Shown: positions 42,040 to 56,385, counted from the stretch's first letter. The stretch: 64,000 nucleotides of DNA from Tubiluchus corallicola (GCA_030141605.1 JAQGDQ010001001.1:1-64000); one strand, 5' to 3'. Notes: a model not told the origin generated them from the sequence alone. Made by a program: numbers and translations.

Positions 42040-44500
42040 AAATATATATATATATTATTTTACATAATGCGTTGTATTATTAAATAAAAGCAGAAGCGCG
42101 CAGACCGATTCACTGCAACAGACAATGTGAATCATAATTTGTTCATAACGATATTGCAAACAATCAAGAAAAATAATGAAAAAAAAATTCAACTAAACCA
42201 GAAAGTTCCTCCATTTATTTTACGAGCTTTTGGCACCCACAGAAGATCGCACAGCACCAGGATGGACAAGTAACAGGCGAAGAAAGATTGTTAATAACGT
42301 TGAGGTAAACAGGACCTAACCAGTTTTATACAGACAGTTTCTTAAGAGAATTAATTTTAGGGCTGTACATATAGTTAAACAAAACAATTTAAAACAGTTT
42401 TAAAGAACATATTAAACTATTTTTATGATGAAAAAGATAACTGTGGTCGTTCATTGAATATACTAAGCCACGAAGTACACTTATAAAATTTATCGAGATC
42501 TCCTTAGTACATTGGACTGAGACAATACACATCTACAAACAATGTCTCTTAGAATTATAGTAATAGCCTTGCTACAAATTTACGGGCTACAAATTGTAAG
42601 GCTACAAATTTATGGTCCGAAAAGACAGTTTTACGTTCACATCCAGTTCTAGATAATGAGTCTAATATAATTATATAATACGGCTTATTGTCAAACGTTT
42701 GTATTAATTGCATATTTTATTCACATATATTGAAGTAATTTTACTCGCATTACAGCATAACAGATTTCTTTAAAAATATTTCATTGTGTAAATCATAATA
42801 ATCTGCGCGTACGTAACTGCAGTATTAGTAAAATTGCTGTTTAATGTTAATGAGGGCCATTCTGATATTGAATTCTTAAGATATAAATGAAATGTGCACT
42901 GTAAACATCAAAAATACGCTAAATATCGCGTTAGCGATTGGTCAAAAAAGGCTTATGACAAACGAAATTAATGGCCAAGTTCTTTTCATAATAAGATAAA
43001 GACATAACAAGGTAGGGGCGACAAGAAGCAATCGCCCCCGGCCGCAAAATTCGTCTGGAGCTCAGTGCCTGCTAATTATTAATTACTAATCTGACATTGA
43101 CGAAACAATTAACAAAAAATTTTCTAACTACAACAAAATTGCCTAGGTGTGTAGGTGGCTCGTAGCTGAGCAGACCCTGAGCAGATATAATTCTTGGAGA
43201 AACAATAACGTTTCTCTAAATGGTTATTGTATTATTGTGAAAACCTGTATCTGCATCTTTCATAATCTTTGCATATTTTAATGATTTACCTGAATGTTTA
43301 AAGCACAAGAAAACCCTCCACTTACATTAAGCTTAAGAACTTCGTCTTGAAACATTTACATACTGCCTTTTTGCATACGGGGCGTGCTTCGACAGTAGCG
43401 CTGTATAAAACTGGTAAATTTAAACTCCCGCGATGACCGTCATTTTAACGATAAGTCATTTGAAGCAAGCTTAGATAACACTGAGTAAAGTTTTGAAAAA
43501 ATAATCAGAGCATTCGTAGCGCACATTTCACTAACCAAGTAAAATTTTAAATTACTGTGTCTTGCCAATAAGATTAAAAATACACTTATTAATTTGTGTG
43601 GGGCCTAAAACCGTCAAGGGCCTAAAACCGACGAAAGAGCTCTGCAAACTTTATTGGAATGAAACGAGATACTAGACAGAAGCTGTTTTTGTAAAGGTAC
43701 TTTAAATGAATTAATTAATTCGTTACATAAATAAAACAAAAATCAAATCAAAATGAAATTAAAAGAATTTATTTAAATAATTAAAACAACTGATACATTG
43801 GCAGAAACAGAGATTTATAGAAAATTCATAGTTCAAATAACTTCAAAAATAATAATAAATTAATACTCAACCATTTTGGGACCAAGAAACGTTTATGACT
43901 GATAAACCAGAAATGATCAGTATTAATAAATAGCCACATGCAACTGTATACAATAACAGATGACAATTTATCGTTCATTACAAGATTATGCTGTCATAAT
44001 TATATAAACTGTGTGTTATCTTGCGCCTTAGTCAGTGCATGCGTCTGCCTGTTGAATCGACGAGGCAATTCCATATGGACAGTTTTGTACGTTGAATACA
44101 TTGCGCTGTATTAAATAATACTTCTTAAATGGTGATACCGGTGTTGCAACCATCCCTTGGTGTTAAATATGCAAAGCTGTTGATTAGAAAGAGGATCGAA
44201 ACATCATTATATAGGGTACTTTTAAAGTTAAAGTAAGAGTTACCATTATGCAATGCATCAGCAGTAATATGTACATCTGCGTTGCTGTGTCACATTGAAC
44301 AAATTGCAAACAATTTTTATTTTTAATTCCTTTGAGGCAAAAATTGTCTAACGACACGGCAGTAAAAATTCCAGAAGGTCCAGCTAACCAGTTATCAAAA
44401 GGACCTTTGCATTGCTACTTAATTAGTTAACAATTAAATATCGGTTTTAATTTGTTTTATGAAAGTCGTCTTGAATTCGTATCGTAATAATCAATAAAAA
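42040..44500. other. Gene-free stretch upstream of GPCR
   Basis: Contains the second copy of the dispersed repeat (43310-43590) and a short direct repeat (gggcctaaaaccg at about 43602 and 43619). The missing first exon of the GPCR may be here, but I could not identify one with a start codon and a donor in the needed phase. Confidence 0.4.
43310..43590 (+). repeat. Dispersed repeat, copy B
   Basis: Same orientation and block order as 6240-6560, including ttagataacactgagtaaa and cgtagcgcac. Confidence 0.6.
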
Positions 44501-44527
44501 AGTGAACATTTTTGTGTGCTCTTTCAG

Positions 44528-47500
44528 TACTCGGGATTTGTGGCAATACGTTAGTGATAATTATTGTCATCTTGCACAAGCCATTACGGAATCCTACCGG
44601 TCTGTTATTACTAAACCTGGCGATAACTGATATGCTGGTAACCGGTATCATTACACCTATGGCAATTTGGGGTATGTAAGTAGTCTGATAGTGTCAACAA
44701 TACTAATATATTATGTATTATTACGACAATGAAGAGGTAATGTATTATGTAATCAAATGGCACATAATTAGCTTCGCAATCTACATAAATACAGGTAAAT
44801 TAGATACGTATTCCCTGTTTGAGATATTGCAGAAGCAAATTAAAGTGAAACCTTACACTTTGCTTGTGAATGACGCACTTGAATGAATGAAGTAGTGGCA
44901 CTATAGGCATACTAGCCTAGAGGCTCTAGATTCCCACTATGCAAAATTGGTCACACTTTAAACGTATTCGGGAACACTGCTTTACATTTCAGTTATTAAT
45001 TTCACATAAAATGTATTATTATAGCAAAAAAGCAGAGTTTGTAAATCATAATGTACTTTATATTATTACTTAGGTTATGTACTGCTACATTTTTTCTCGT
45101 ATTATACTGAAGAACAGCTATTTCACATGCTAATTGTTGCTAGATATAATTATGGTTTACAATCGTTCTAGGATTTGTGGATGTAACAGGTCTAGAAAAT
45201 CTACCAAAGTTATGCACATTTATTGGAATTTTGTGCATTGTCGTCTGTAATGCTTCTCTTTTTACATTGATGGTTGTTAGTGTAAGCCGAATGACAGCAA
45301 TATGCTATAACAATGTCTACAAAAAGGTACTGTATAATGTAAATCCTATTTACACTTAATGATGCAAATTTAAAAACTTGATAACAATATTTTGTTCCTT
45401 GTTATAGCATCAAATTTATGTATCACAATTAAAAATACATACTACGCAGTGAGCCATCTTCACCCATTTTAAACAGTGATCATACATCCAGGCTCTCCAG
45501 CAAAAATGCTCCTCTCCAAGCTGTGATCGATGTGACATTATTTAGACCTACAGTCCCCAGTGCCTTACTAAGCAATCGTAGCCAAATCATAATGATCATT
45601 CATTCAACTTGATAAAATGCAAATAAAAATAAAAAATAAAAAACCCCGGTTTGTTTACACGTCCGAGATAGGAGTCAAAGTGTGAAAGTTACGGCCACAT
45701 ATCCTAACATTAACTCCAAAAATGTACTAGGCTTAATCAGATTCAAAATGATCAGGAGCGTCGTGCATAGTGGTCAGTTACGCTTGAATTATTATTAAGC
45801 GTAATCATCTATAAGTACTGACATGAATCGACCAGGTATAGTCAGATGAAAAAACGGTTACGACACTACGCCCGAATTTGGATCTGAATTCATTCAATCT
45901 GGTTGCAAGTAAACGTTTGGCGTTCGAATGACTGTAACAGCAGCTTCATCAAGCTTTCAAAGAACCTATACAAATTACGCCTTAACTAAACATAGCAGGT
46001 GCAAAAGGAGATCATAAGAAGTCAATATCTGCATGGTGTCAGTTAAAACATTGAGCGTAAACCAGTATGTACATAATATATGTATCAGAGATGCAGACAG
46101 CTTTGCTTCATTTCGATGCACAATAACAAAATAGTGATAAACTCATTTTTTAATTTATAAAATTAATACAAAACAAGAGTTTTTTTAAACTTCACTGCTT
46201 GCAGCCATCAAGTCACTAAGAATGCATGAATACTTTTACCATATGCACGCATCTCCAGAACAGACTCCTCCGCAATAGTTAACTAATAGTAGGTTTGTAC
46301 CATCATTTATAATAATTTTAACACCAACATTATAATAATTTGTACCATCATGGTCAGGAAGCGCTGTAGAACTATAGAAAGAAGGTCAAAAAATATATAG
46401 GGTTCAAGATTTCATATCATATCATGAAACAGAGAAACGTAGAAATAGACTATAGAGATCAACGGATGCACTATAAATCACTGTCAATTTTCTCAATATA
46501 CATGAAAATTAGATTGATATATTTAGTAAATTATTTTATAGTTACTATTACCCGGCAAAATGATTACAATACAGGCTAAATACTACAATCTTTTACAATT
46601 ATACGTATACTGGCCTTAAATTATACTAGAACAGATTGCAATAATGAAAGTTTTGCTATATAGCCTGGCATAGTTAAATGCGCTGTAATACAATTTAACA
46701 AACGTTTACAGATTTTTACGAGAAAGGGCACAACACTGTTGATTGCTATCATGTGGCTAACCGACGCTGGCATCAATTTTCCAGCTTTATCAAGAAAAGT
46801 TTACCCGAAAGGCAACGGATACTGGCTAGAATCAAGGTGAACTTTTTGCTATTTGCACGTATATCGTTTTCGGTATTTCGCACAAAACAAAACACCAAAT
46901 ACAATGACGTTAGTCAAATCAGGTCATAGATGGGACATGGGTCCACGAGAAATATCTTGAGTAATGCAGTAGCATCACATACTATTGGGTTAAGTAATAT
47001 TAGTGTTCAGATGTTTGGAGATGACGCGCGATTGCTATTGCTGTGAATCGAAAATGGACAATTTTGTGGTAAACGACAATAGAACGGATGGCGTTCAAAA
47101 TCAAGGGTCCTTCAATTTAGTGATTAAGAATGGTCGAGTTCCAGTCTAGCATAGGGATTATGGTTTATGAATTACCCCCCCCCCTCCTGTAAGCTAGCTT
47201 CTATCTTTTTCCAAAAATCGAATCGCAACTCGTTGCACATCTTATTTAGAAACAGAAATATAGTTTTTAATCCACTCACATTGACTAGGACACCTAAGAC
47301 AAATATACTGTAGTATTAATTTTGAACAATACACCAAGTTCGCCCGCTAATATTTGTTCATCATTTTTCCATTAACATGTGTACTATAATTATATTGACT
47401 AATTGTAGATGTTGTTGTACTATTCGAACTGACTACCTCCCGCCCAGAAAGCAAACATCTACACAGTTTATGTGTAGTATTTATATAGAAAAACTACTAG

Positions 47501-50500
47501 TTTATCAATATTTGCCGGCTTTTCTATATTTACAGTTTTTCATACCTTTAATTCTTTTAAATGATAATCTGACTGTGATCATGATGATTATGATCTTTCC
47601 TAACAAGGCGAAGTAATGCTGATAAAGACATCTTTAATATAAAATAAGCATCACGAGGTGGAAATTTATTTTATGCAATTAGTGTAAGCACAATTAGAAG
47701 TGCTCTTCGGGAAAATGGAAGGTTCTTTTTCTAAATAGCAGTAAGGAAAATAGGTTGACATATTGGACCACCTTAATGCTTAAAGTATATAACAACAAAG
47801 ATTAATTTTGTGCTGCTGCATCTACTATATGTAAAACGTCTACGTTAAACAATCGCGTCAAAAAGCCGCATAATGATAATAAACATAAAATTTTCGTTTA
47901 CTTTGTTGTAATACTTGTTTTGAAGAAATGACTGTAAATGTGATATTCAAAAGCTCTATCCTTCGGCAATAAAATCTAGATATTGCGCACCAACTAGAAA
48001 CATTTATCACAGTCACTAACAAGTTATGTAAAAACTACTTTCGGTTGAATGTGAACATGGCCATTAGCAGTGTTGGACCAGGGGCATGAAAGTATAATGG
48101 GCCAACATATTATTAAGGCTAATAGTGGTCCAACATACCTGGAGGTGGCCCAAGATACTTCAGCAAGAGCAATCCATTGTTCAGTACAACTACACTTATA
48201 GGACTACCGATATATGTTTGCTTATTTGTTTTTCCTGAGAAAAGCACAGCTTCTTAACTGAGCTAGGCCATAGATTAATTTAATAGTTTGAGGTAAGTTT
48301 TTGGAAAAGGAATTTTTAGTGTCCGAAAAGCTGATAATTCAAATTTGGTGAGTTATGATAGTTAGCTGTCCAATATACCCTCTTTTATCAAATGGTAAAC
48401 AGCTAGACGGATAAACTTGGGTCAGAGGCACGCAAATATAGTTTTTTGAAAATACTAATGCAGAAGTCACTGACACGTGGTTTAAACACAATACTGATGT
48501 CGTTGAAATTTCGAGTTTGATCATATACGCTGCATACTTCTGAAACTGAATGCACGCAAGTATGACGTTTGCTCGACAGTCAATGGATAACAATCAGTTC
48601 TAGACCATTTTACAACGCGAATAAGAAAACCTTTACAAAGAATCATACGCTACAAGGTACAAGCCACTAATCAGTGCTTAACATAAGGCCCTCCCATGCA
48701 TTACAATAACCATTTATGCCTGTATGTTGATAGGCAGTAGGCCTAATTACATTATGTTATTCACTGGAGAAACAGATGTTCCTTAATACCTGCCGTAGGT
48801 CACTAATGGAAACGATAATTACTAGCTAGCTTCCTCGAGAAATGTTATTAGTTATCAGTGCATAGTGCATTCATAACAACACAACACTCATATAGGATAT
48901 CTGAATAAAAAGTAACACTTGAGAGGTCCCCTTTAATGAATGTCGACATGACAGATTTGATATGAAAATATCACTGTTACGTTCAATTATCATTGTCACT
49001 GTATTTACTTTAGCTGAGCTCGTACTAATTATGGGGGTTCGGCATCGAGCTCATTGTGATCCCGACCCCCGAACCTCGCTGAATCCAGAACCCCGGTCCG
49101 GAGCACGTTCACAACCTCTCGTCCTGTCCTGACCGCGAAGTTAAGTTTAAAAGTTTATAATAGGTGAAAAAACAACATTTACGTTAGGTTTTTGAGGTTT
49201 ATCGAGAAAATTGAGTCCCAAATTTTGTGATAATATATTTTTACTGTGATTTTATTAATTATCGCTGCCTCGCGTGAGAACCAAGGTGCTGTTATTTTTT
49301 AGAACGTCTTGCAAGTAGTTTAAAGCAAACAGAATTATCTTTTCACCGCACATACAGTGAAAGCGCATTCAATCATCTGTGAATGCGATTAATTTACTCC
49401 AGCAGGTCGCAGGGGGACTCACATCCATGGGTGTAATTTGTTAATAATGTTGAAACAATATAATAAAAAATATATAAAAAAATAGGCCATCCAAGGGAGA
49501 TATAATATGTGATTTTTGTCTCACTGCTACTTGTCTCCCACTGTCTTTCCGCTCAAGCGAATAATGCCTATTACTCAATCTGCCAATCCTTCTAACAATA
49601 AGTTAGAAACGCGCATAGTGAAGTAGAAGTGGCTTGCTTAGTCAAAACTATTTTGAAGTTACCGTTGATGGGTGAATCATGTCACAGTTATCGAAATATT
49701 AATAGGTTAGAGCAGAAATTCGCGCATTATTCTTGGTGTCCCTCATATAGCATGAACACTAATAATATTATTTATCCTCAAGAATCATGGTACACTGAAG
49801 TTTTTATGACGACATATAATATAATTATTACAGTTGATTGGCAATTTATTAAGATATAAACTTTGGACTGTCATAGTCACTAGAGGACATGGTAGTCTGA
49901 CAGTTATGATGTCCACCGGTAAAGCGTAGGGCCCTTGGTTCAAATCCAGGATGTGTTCCTGGCCGGCTAGAATTTTTGTACTTTGTTCCACAACGAACAT
50001 ACGTGCCGATGGCACAAATCCACAATTAATTGCATTTTGAAACCAAACTTGCAAAGTAGGAAATGAGAAAATGTTGGAACACTTTTCTCTCATCCATCAT
50101 GATAGAAAAACCGCAAAATGGTCTAGCACTAATACAATATAATTTGAAATATATTACTCCGTGCAGTTATTCTAATCAAGTTGCTAATCTCGTGCTTTGA
50201 AGGTACCATACCCATTTATACTCTTATACTGTTCGCACTTATACCTTTTTGAAATATACTTAATTTGAGGCATTTACTTCACAAACTGTCTGAGCTAAAA
50301 TATCTTCTAATATTCCTTTAACTTCCCGTCCTGTTAATAAGCAAGAACAACATTTTGGCAAATACCTCATAATAAGATGTCGTATCTGCAGATAAGAGAG
50401 TTACGTAAGCCGACAATATTATTAACAAGAAAAGCAAACGTGGAAGAGAGATTTTCCTTGTAGAAATCAGCCCTTACAAAGACTTATTTAATCAGAAGCT

Positions 50501-53500
50501 ATTGGGTGTCTCAGCAGTCTTATTCATAGAATGGACACAAAACAAGCACTTTTTAAAATCCCATAGAGCTGCAGTTTATTCAATCCCATATTTATCCAAT
50601 TAGTATAATTCCCCACACACAAGAAATTAGTTCGTGAAGCGGATTAAGATTACGGTTAGGGTTAGCGTTAGTGTTTAGGTTAGGATTTCAATTAGGCTAG
50701 AGTTAGGGTATTTAAATTGTGTGGGGAATTGTAAACTCCTTCCACCTGTTAAATTTATAATTTAGCCTAACGGAAGGAGTAATAGGTAAACTACGGACAA
50801 TTTAGTCCTTACTCATTATTCATTTACTCATTTTATTGTATTTTTCAGATTTCGAAATTTAAAAAAATTATAGCAGTGACATCAATTTTCCTTGGCAATT
50901 TATTAATGCCTGATCTTGACCATTTCTTATTGGCAAACTCCCTCATCGGTCTTTTTGCACCATATCATTTATCAATCCTTTAAGTGCTTAATGATTCTAA
51001 GTGGCATAGGCCTTTAAATTTAGAAATCTGAAAAAATAAAATAAAATAAACGAGTAAATACATGAAATAAAATTAACGCGTCCATAAAGTCAATGCAATC
51101 ATCCTAATATTATCTAGTTTTTTTCATTTTTGCGAGCTTGGTGACAAAATCAAGCATGAAATATTTGATTTTGGAGTTTTTAGCAAAAATTATGTGGGTA
51201 AGTCCTAAGGTGCTTCTAGTTTACCTCGTTAACTTCTATACAAATTGGATTATGTTCATACCCCAATATATTGCTGTCTGTGTTTGTGTTCATTTTATCT
51301 TAAAACCTCGAAGCTAACGAACGAGTCTTTTTCCTTTACGCCTTTTTCTTTCATGTCATTTGTCTCATGTTTTTCTAATTTACGTGACACTGTTGTCACG
51401 TTTGTTTTTAATGCCTATTTGTCTTAGACGGCTAGCTAATTCAACAAATTGTCTGATTTCTTTGTCGGCTATTGTGTCTTGCTACTCACCCGTTCGAAAG
51501 GTTTAACGTGTAATCACCTACAGTAATTTAACGTGTTTTGACAGCAGTTTCGCAGCATTTGAAATTTATTAGAGTGAAGATCAAATGAATATTCCGGTTG
51601 CTTAGCTCAATTCAGATTTCTTACAACCGTTAGAGGTCGCGCTCGCCAATTTTTTTTACGCTGCAGTATTTTAATGAGGCTACATTAGGGAGCAACGGTT
51701 ACATACTGCCTAAAAAACCTTTGTGAACTAGATTTGCAAATCTTGTGCAAACAATTGCAAAATTTAGATAATCCGGAAATGAAAGGTTGAGGTGATCTGA
51801 AGCCTGAAGGAGGTGCATTTCTAGAAGGTAGTTTTGACATTTTCTTTTGGTTTTATTAATAAAAGAACCCTGAAAAGTTTTACTTCATATGTATTTATTT
51901 TCAAATTTTTTGTGATGTTTGTTAAAAATAATAAAAATGAAAGTACAATGCCTTTTGAGACTTTAGGGATGTATAAGGAAAATGCGATATATTTACGCCT
52001 GCGTAGTATGTATTCTTACTATCCTACATTTAGGATATTATACATATGCCTACAGCCCTAATATTATAGTAACCGCAACCATGTTCAGTCTATTACATTT
52101 CCATTGACATATACTTCGTTTTACCAGCAATGCCTTTTCACAGCGAGCTGTCAGTTTCACATCCAGTGGCGGCTCGTGTATAGGTACTGTGGAACTGCAG
52201 CACCCCCTATTTTCACTCAAAATTATCGATAATATTCAATATAATAAGTCTTTTTTTCTTTAGTTCTTCTTTATACTTGCACGGAAGCAGAGCACGTGAG
52301 GGTAGCAATGTTTGCTTCACAGCCCGGCACCATGTACCCCAGCAACACGGTCATACGCATGTTTCTGAGATAACACGCTGTACGCTGCACTGCTAGCGTC
52401 TACTGCTAGGTAGAAAAAGTACTGTCGCTCGCACAGTTTGTTGTCAGTAGTGACTGTGAATGGATCAAGCTTGAACTGCGACATTAGTCTATTAGTAAAC
52501 AAAAAATTTTTTTGTTTAGGATTTTATCAAGCTTATGTATAAACTTTCATGTTTATTTTTTCAAAATTAAAATTATACTTTTATTTCTGTGACTATATAT
52601 AACTCTTATAACTACAAAGTGAAGGCTGAAAATTTTCTGAAGCAATACCCCACTAATTTCAGCTACTAGACGCCACTGTTCACAACTTTTAGTTTAACAG
52701 CCTTCACTTTATAGTTATATTATGTTGTCATTATTTTAAAAGGCAACTAAATAATGTTATTACTAATTTAAGGAAATACTACTCCAGTGATATTTAGGTA
52801 ACAGAGGAATTGGGCAAATGTACGACGAAATGAGTCACACAGCATACGTTTTTTGTCTGTAGGTCGCACATGTGTTTGTGGAACTGGTATGAAATAGACG
52901 AGCATAGACATCTATGGGCCATACTGTGTATGGTCATCCCTATCATCACCACATTCATCTGCTATTTGAAACTCTACATTCATGTCAGAAAAAGTCACGA
53001 GAAGGTAAAAAAAATAATAATAACAATCTACTAATGCATGTCGAAGCACAAGGTCTCAAGTTTATTTAATTGTGGTGTTACTTGGGTTATAAATAGCTAC
53101 GTGTAATAGCGTAGTGTCATTCTGGTGCAGAGGGTTGAGAAACTAGTCTCTTACTTTGAGTTTCATAATACGTATCGCAAATAGTGTTTGCAGCACTGAA
53201 AAAAGTTCATTTTTGACTAAAAGTAGCCGCACTTTCATATAATTTTTTTTAAAAATCTATTTCGATTTTACTTAGATGTTTATATTTCAGTCTATTTTAA
53301 GGTTGTCAAGCACAAGCCTTCAAAGAATATGAAAATGGACGTGCAACTCGCTCGGACACTCTTCATTATATTCGTCACTTTTGTCACAACATGGACGCCA
53401 ATGGTCATCGACTTTTACTTTGATGTAAATCGAGACTGGCCAGACGAGTTCATGTTGTTCGTTGTTTTCATGGCACATCTAAACTCTGCTCTAAATCCAT

Positions 53501-53709
53501 TAATTTACGGGGTATCGAACCCCAATTTTCGTAAAAAATTTAGAATAATTTTGTGTAAATGTAAATGTACAGACGCCGACAGAATGGTTAAAACGGAGAA
53601 GTCACCATCAAATTCCAGCAGCAGGTTGAATCAAATTCATGAAATGAAATCCTTGAATGTGTCAAAGTATTTTCAAGTCACACCTTCTTCTAGCTATTAT
53701 TCTATATAA
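44528..53709 (+). CDS. Class A (rhodopsin-like) GPCR, first exon missing
   Basis: Five exons join in phase: 44528-44671, 45172-45326, 46712-46836, 52863-53004 and 53302-53709. They encode about 324 residues from mid-TM1 to the stop. TM1 has GN in GICGNTLVI and TM2 has LNLAITD. TM3 ends SVSRM, so the usual DRY is SRM. TM4 has W in IMWL. ECL2 has the expected cysteine (HMCLW). TM5 has a proline, TM6 has TWTP in place of CWxP, and TM7 has NPLIYG. The tail has a CKCKC cluster that could be palmitoylated and a Ser-rich end. The ICL2 and TM7 text is most like the melatonin-receptor/moody group; the ligand is unknown. The last acceptor could also be six bases downstream or more; the phase-compatible ttttaag at 53301 was chosen. 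Confidence 0.85.
49885..49962 (+). repeat. tRNA-derived SINE head
   Basis: It contains a Pol III B box (ggttcaaatcc at 49940) in a T-arm-like setting (cttgg ... ccagg). An acceptor-like stem pairs ggacatg with tgtgttc using wobbles. The anticodon arm is degenerate, so it is not a working tRNA. A possible SINE body follows to about 50095. It lies in the large GPCR intron. Confidence 0.5.
50607..50730. mobile_element. Small TIR element around telomere-like repeats
   Basis: Ends are aattccccacacacaa (50607) and ttgtgtggggaatt (50717), near-perfect inverted repeats. Between them are degenerate ggttagggttag-type units. A second inverted pair (ctccttcc / ggaaggag) follows at 50736-50782. Confidence 0.6.
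52164..52678. mobile_element. Nonautonomous hAT element
   Basis: The element is 515 bp. Its left end is CAGTGGCGGCTCGT; its right end in reverse complement is CAGTGGCGTCTAGT. CAGTGGCG ends are typical of hAT transposons. It is flanked by 8-bp target duplications, TTCACATC (52156-52163) and TTCACAAC (52679-52686), with one mismatch. It has no transposase. It lies in the long GPCR intron. Confidence 0.85.
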
Positions 53710-53870
53710 TGAATATTTCAGTTCCTTGTGAGAAAAATAACTTATAAAAGAAGGTGCATCATGTCACAGCAATGATTATATTATTAAACGTAATTGTTAA
53801 GGAACATGTAGTTTTATTATATTTCTATTGCTATGTTTAACTATAGTCGCGTCTGCGTGTCTGCCCGCGC

Positions 53871-53876
53871 AATAAA
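53871..53876 (+). terminator. Polyadenylation signal of GPCR
   Basis: AATAAA about 160 bases after the stop codon. Confidence 0.55.
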
Positions 53877-55059
53877 ATCATACGGATAAAATTATAAAAA
53901 CAAAACTTGACGCAGAAATAGGTCTGGATAAAAAGTTAAAGGTCATGCACACTCAGAGTCAAAAAATGTCAATGCTAGAAAAAGGGCTTTCACTACAGAT
54001 GTAGCCGACCCACGCATTGATTATGCATAAAAAATTATTCACCTTGTTACCTTGACCTTTAACTTTTAGAGCCCAAATGCAGTGGCTTCACAGGTCTTGG
54101 TCAGATTAATCCATTGCTAAGTTTGGTGACAATCTGTTTTGATTTTGACTTAATGTTTAACTTGTTAATTGTTACCTTGACTTTTGAGTGTTTGACTGGT
54201 CATTGGGTTTCCCATTTTTGCCCAGAGCTAGGCTGTGCCAGGTTTCGTGCATGCAGATTCATTCGTTTTGATTTTATTGTGTAGATGGATACAAATACAC
54301 CGACGTGAGTAAATCGCCGTGGATAATAAACTTTCTGCTCACAGAGATTGTACCTTATTCATTTCAAAAGGTTTTCAGAATAAACTTATTTACACTATAT
54401 ATTTACCCAAAGCAGTTTATGTATAGATTCTGTAAATTATTCGTATTTATTGTAAAGTATTTTGTATACCTTAAACTATATTTTGATAATGCTTATTTGT
54501 AAAAAAGCTAAGTACGAACTCTGCCTAATCAGTGCACGTTCAGCTAGTTCACATTTAGCAGATTTCAGGGAATTAGTTTCAGGAATGTTCGCAAAGCAAA
54601 TGAGAAGGCTAAATGATTGCCACAAGCGCAACGGTGGGAGCTCTGTCAATACAAGCTTCATTTGCTTTAACAATTTGTGCCCTCATTGACCTAGATCTGA
54701 CTTCGTTTGTATAAAATGTCTCTTCACTCTCACAAGCACAACTGTTTTTGACCAAAACAGATGTTTCAATTTAATAAAAACATTAAAATATTAGTACGAT
54801 ACCAGTACAAAAAATTAACGTATATTGTAACAATTTAACAATAATTCAAGCGTTGAAAACCAATTCAGAGGAACAGGTAGCTGGCACAATGTCATAGAAT
54901 CTCAAAGAATATATTTCTCAGATTTCGTTTGTTGGGTCACGCATGGGTCGCTGGGCGCGTGTACCACGTCACCAACGCCTTTGTGCGTGTGGAGCCGTGC
55001 AAATGGAACAACGCGTTGTTGGTCATTGCCCCAATAGGAGCTTTTTAAGGATATGTGAA

Positions 55060-55950
55060 TGTAGGTAAAAATGGGCCAGGTAAAAAGACATAAGAAAAAA
55101 TAGCTCACCTAATAAAATAGGTGTTTAGGGTAGGGTTACAGTGGCACAAATGGAAAAGTAGTTATTTTTACCTCTGCCAAGGAAGTTATGCTTCAATGCA
55201 GTTCGTTTGTTTCTTTATCTGGTTAAATTTATGTCTGTTACGGCAGTAAGCCTATTATGCTATTATTAAAAACTATCTAACAGATTTTCAAGAAACTCTG
55301 TGGAAAGGTGGGTATAACCATATAGGGTGCCAAAATGGGAATCTTTTCGCTGGTTCATTTTTCGCAAAACTTGACCGAACACCACATAGAAAAAACATTC
55401 GTCAAGGTCTCAGAGCGAGTACTTATTACTTCTTTTATGTTATATCCACTTGAGCAAACGACTACGATTAATTCGTGCTCCATTATGAGAAATTCTCGCT
55501 TGTAAAACTATACTTGTAAATATGTATATATATTTGTCGGCCTATTACCATCGCCAAAATTAATGGTTAGAAAGGTAGATAAATGCTAAGTGGAACATTC
55601 ATGCATTTTTGATTATAAATCTATTTGAGGAACAAATATCTTGTGAGTCTTTTGCTAGTCTATGTAATACTGATACAAGTACATTTTTGCATGTTTACTT
55701 GTTTATCTTTGCATTAAATATTTTTAATCAAAAGAATCAAACGAATAAGTTTATGATTGTTCGGCTTTGTCAGAGATTACTGCTTACTCAACGCATTCTA
55801 GTTATATTATAGAAATCAATTGCATCAAAATAAGATGTGCCATTTTTCCTACTTTTCCATTTGTGATATTTTTTCTGTGTCATTTTTACCTACTTCCACT
55901 TGCGCCATTTTTTTTCTGGGCCATTTTTCCTGTGCCACTTTTACCACGCA
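55060..55950. mobile_element. Possible inverted-repeat element
   Basis: cacaaatggaaaagtag (55145-55161) recurs as its exact reverse complement at 55849-55865. Nearby gtaaaaatggg/cccatttttcc-type words are also inverted. The ends and target duplications are unclear. Confidence 0.4.
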
Positions 55951-56385
55951 TTGGGATAGGTACATGAATACTGTTTTTTCCTATTTACGCTCTTTTTTTG
56001 CTAGTGAGAAGCCAAAAACTATTTGTGAAATTATAACGAATGTTTTGAAGGTTTATGATAACATACAACGTTTTATGCTTGTCATAGAGAGGCCTAGGGA
56101 TTAACTAATGGTGTGTTGATAAATATGGACTTTTTCTTACTTAATGTATTTGTACTGTGTATAAGCAATTAAAATGTTATGAACATTATGGGAATATTAA
56201 TATGTGGTAGCTTAGATAGAGTAGTATTGTTTTTGATTTGTTACAATAATACACCGACTTGCTAGTTTACTGACTGAAAATCCAGTATTGTTGATTTACT
56301 CTCTGGATAATTGATTCTATGGACGTATACTTGATTTGTTGTGAATATGTAATTGTATACTGGTTGTGTTGTTTTTGAATAGATC

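Noticed and set aside
44041-44095. Possible first exon of the GPCR (ATG CGT CTG ...)
   Set aside because: Its only nearby donor leaves the wrong phase for the exon at 44528, and it lacks a TM1-like segment.
53291-53301. Acceptor atttcag at 53290 for the last GPCR exon
   Set aside because: It gives the wrong phase and an early stop; the acceptor at 53301 keeps the TM6-TM7 frame.
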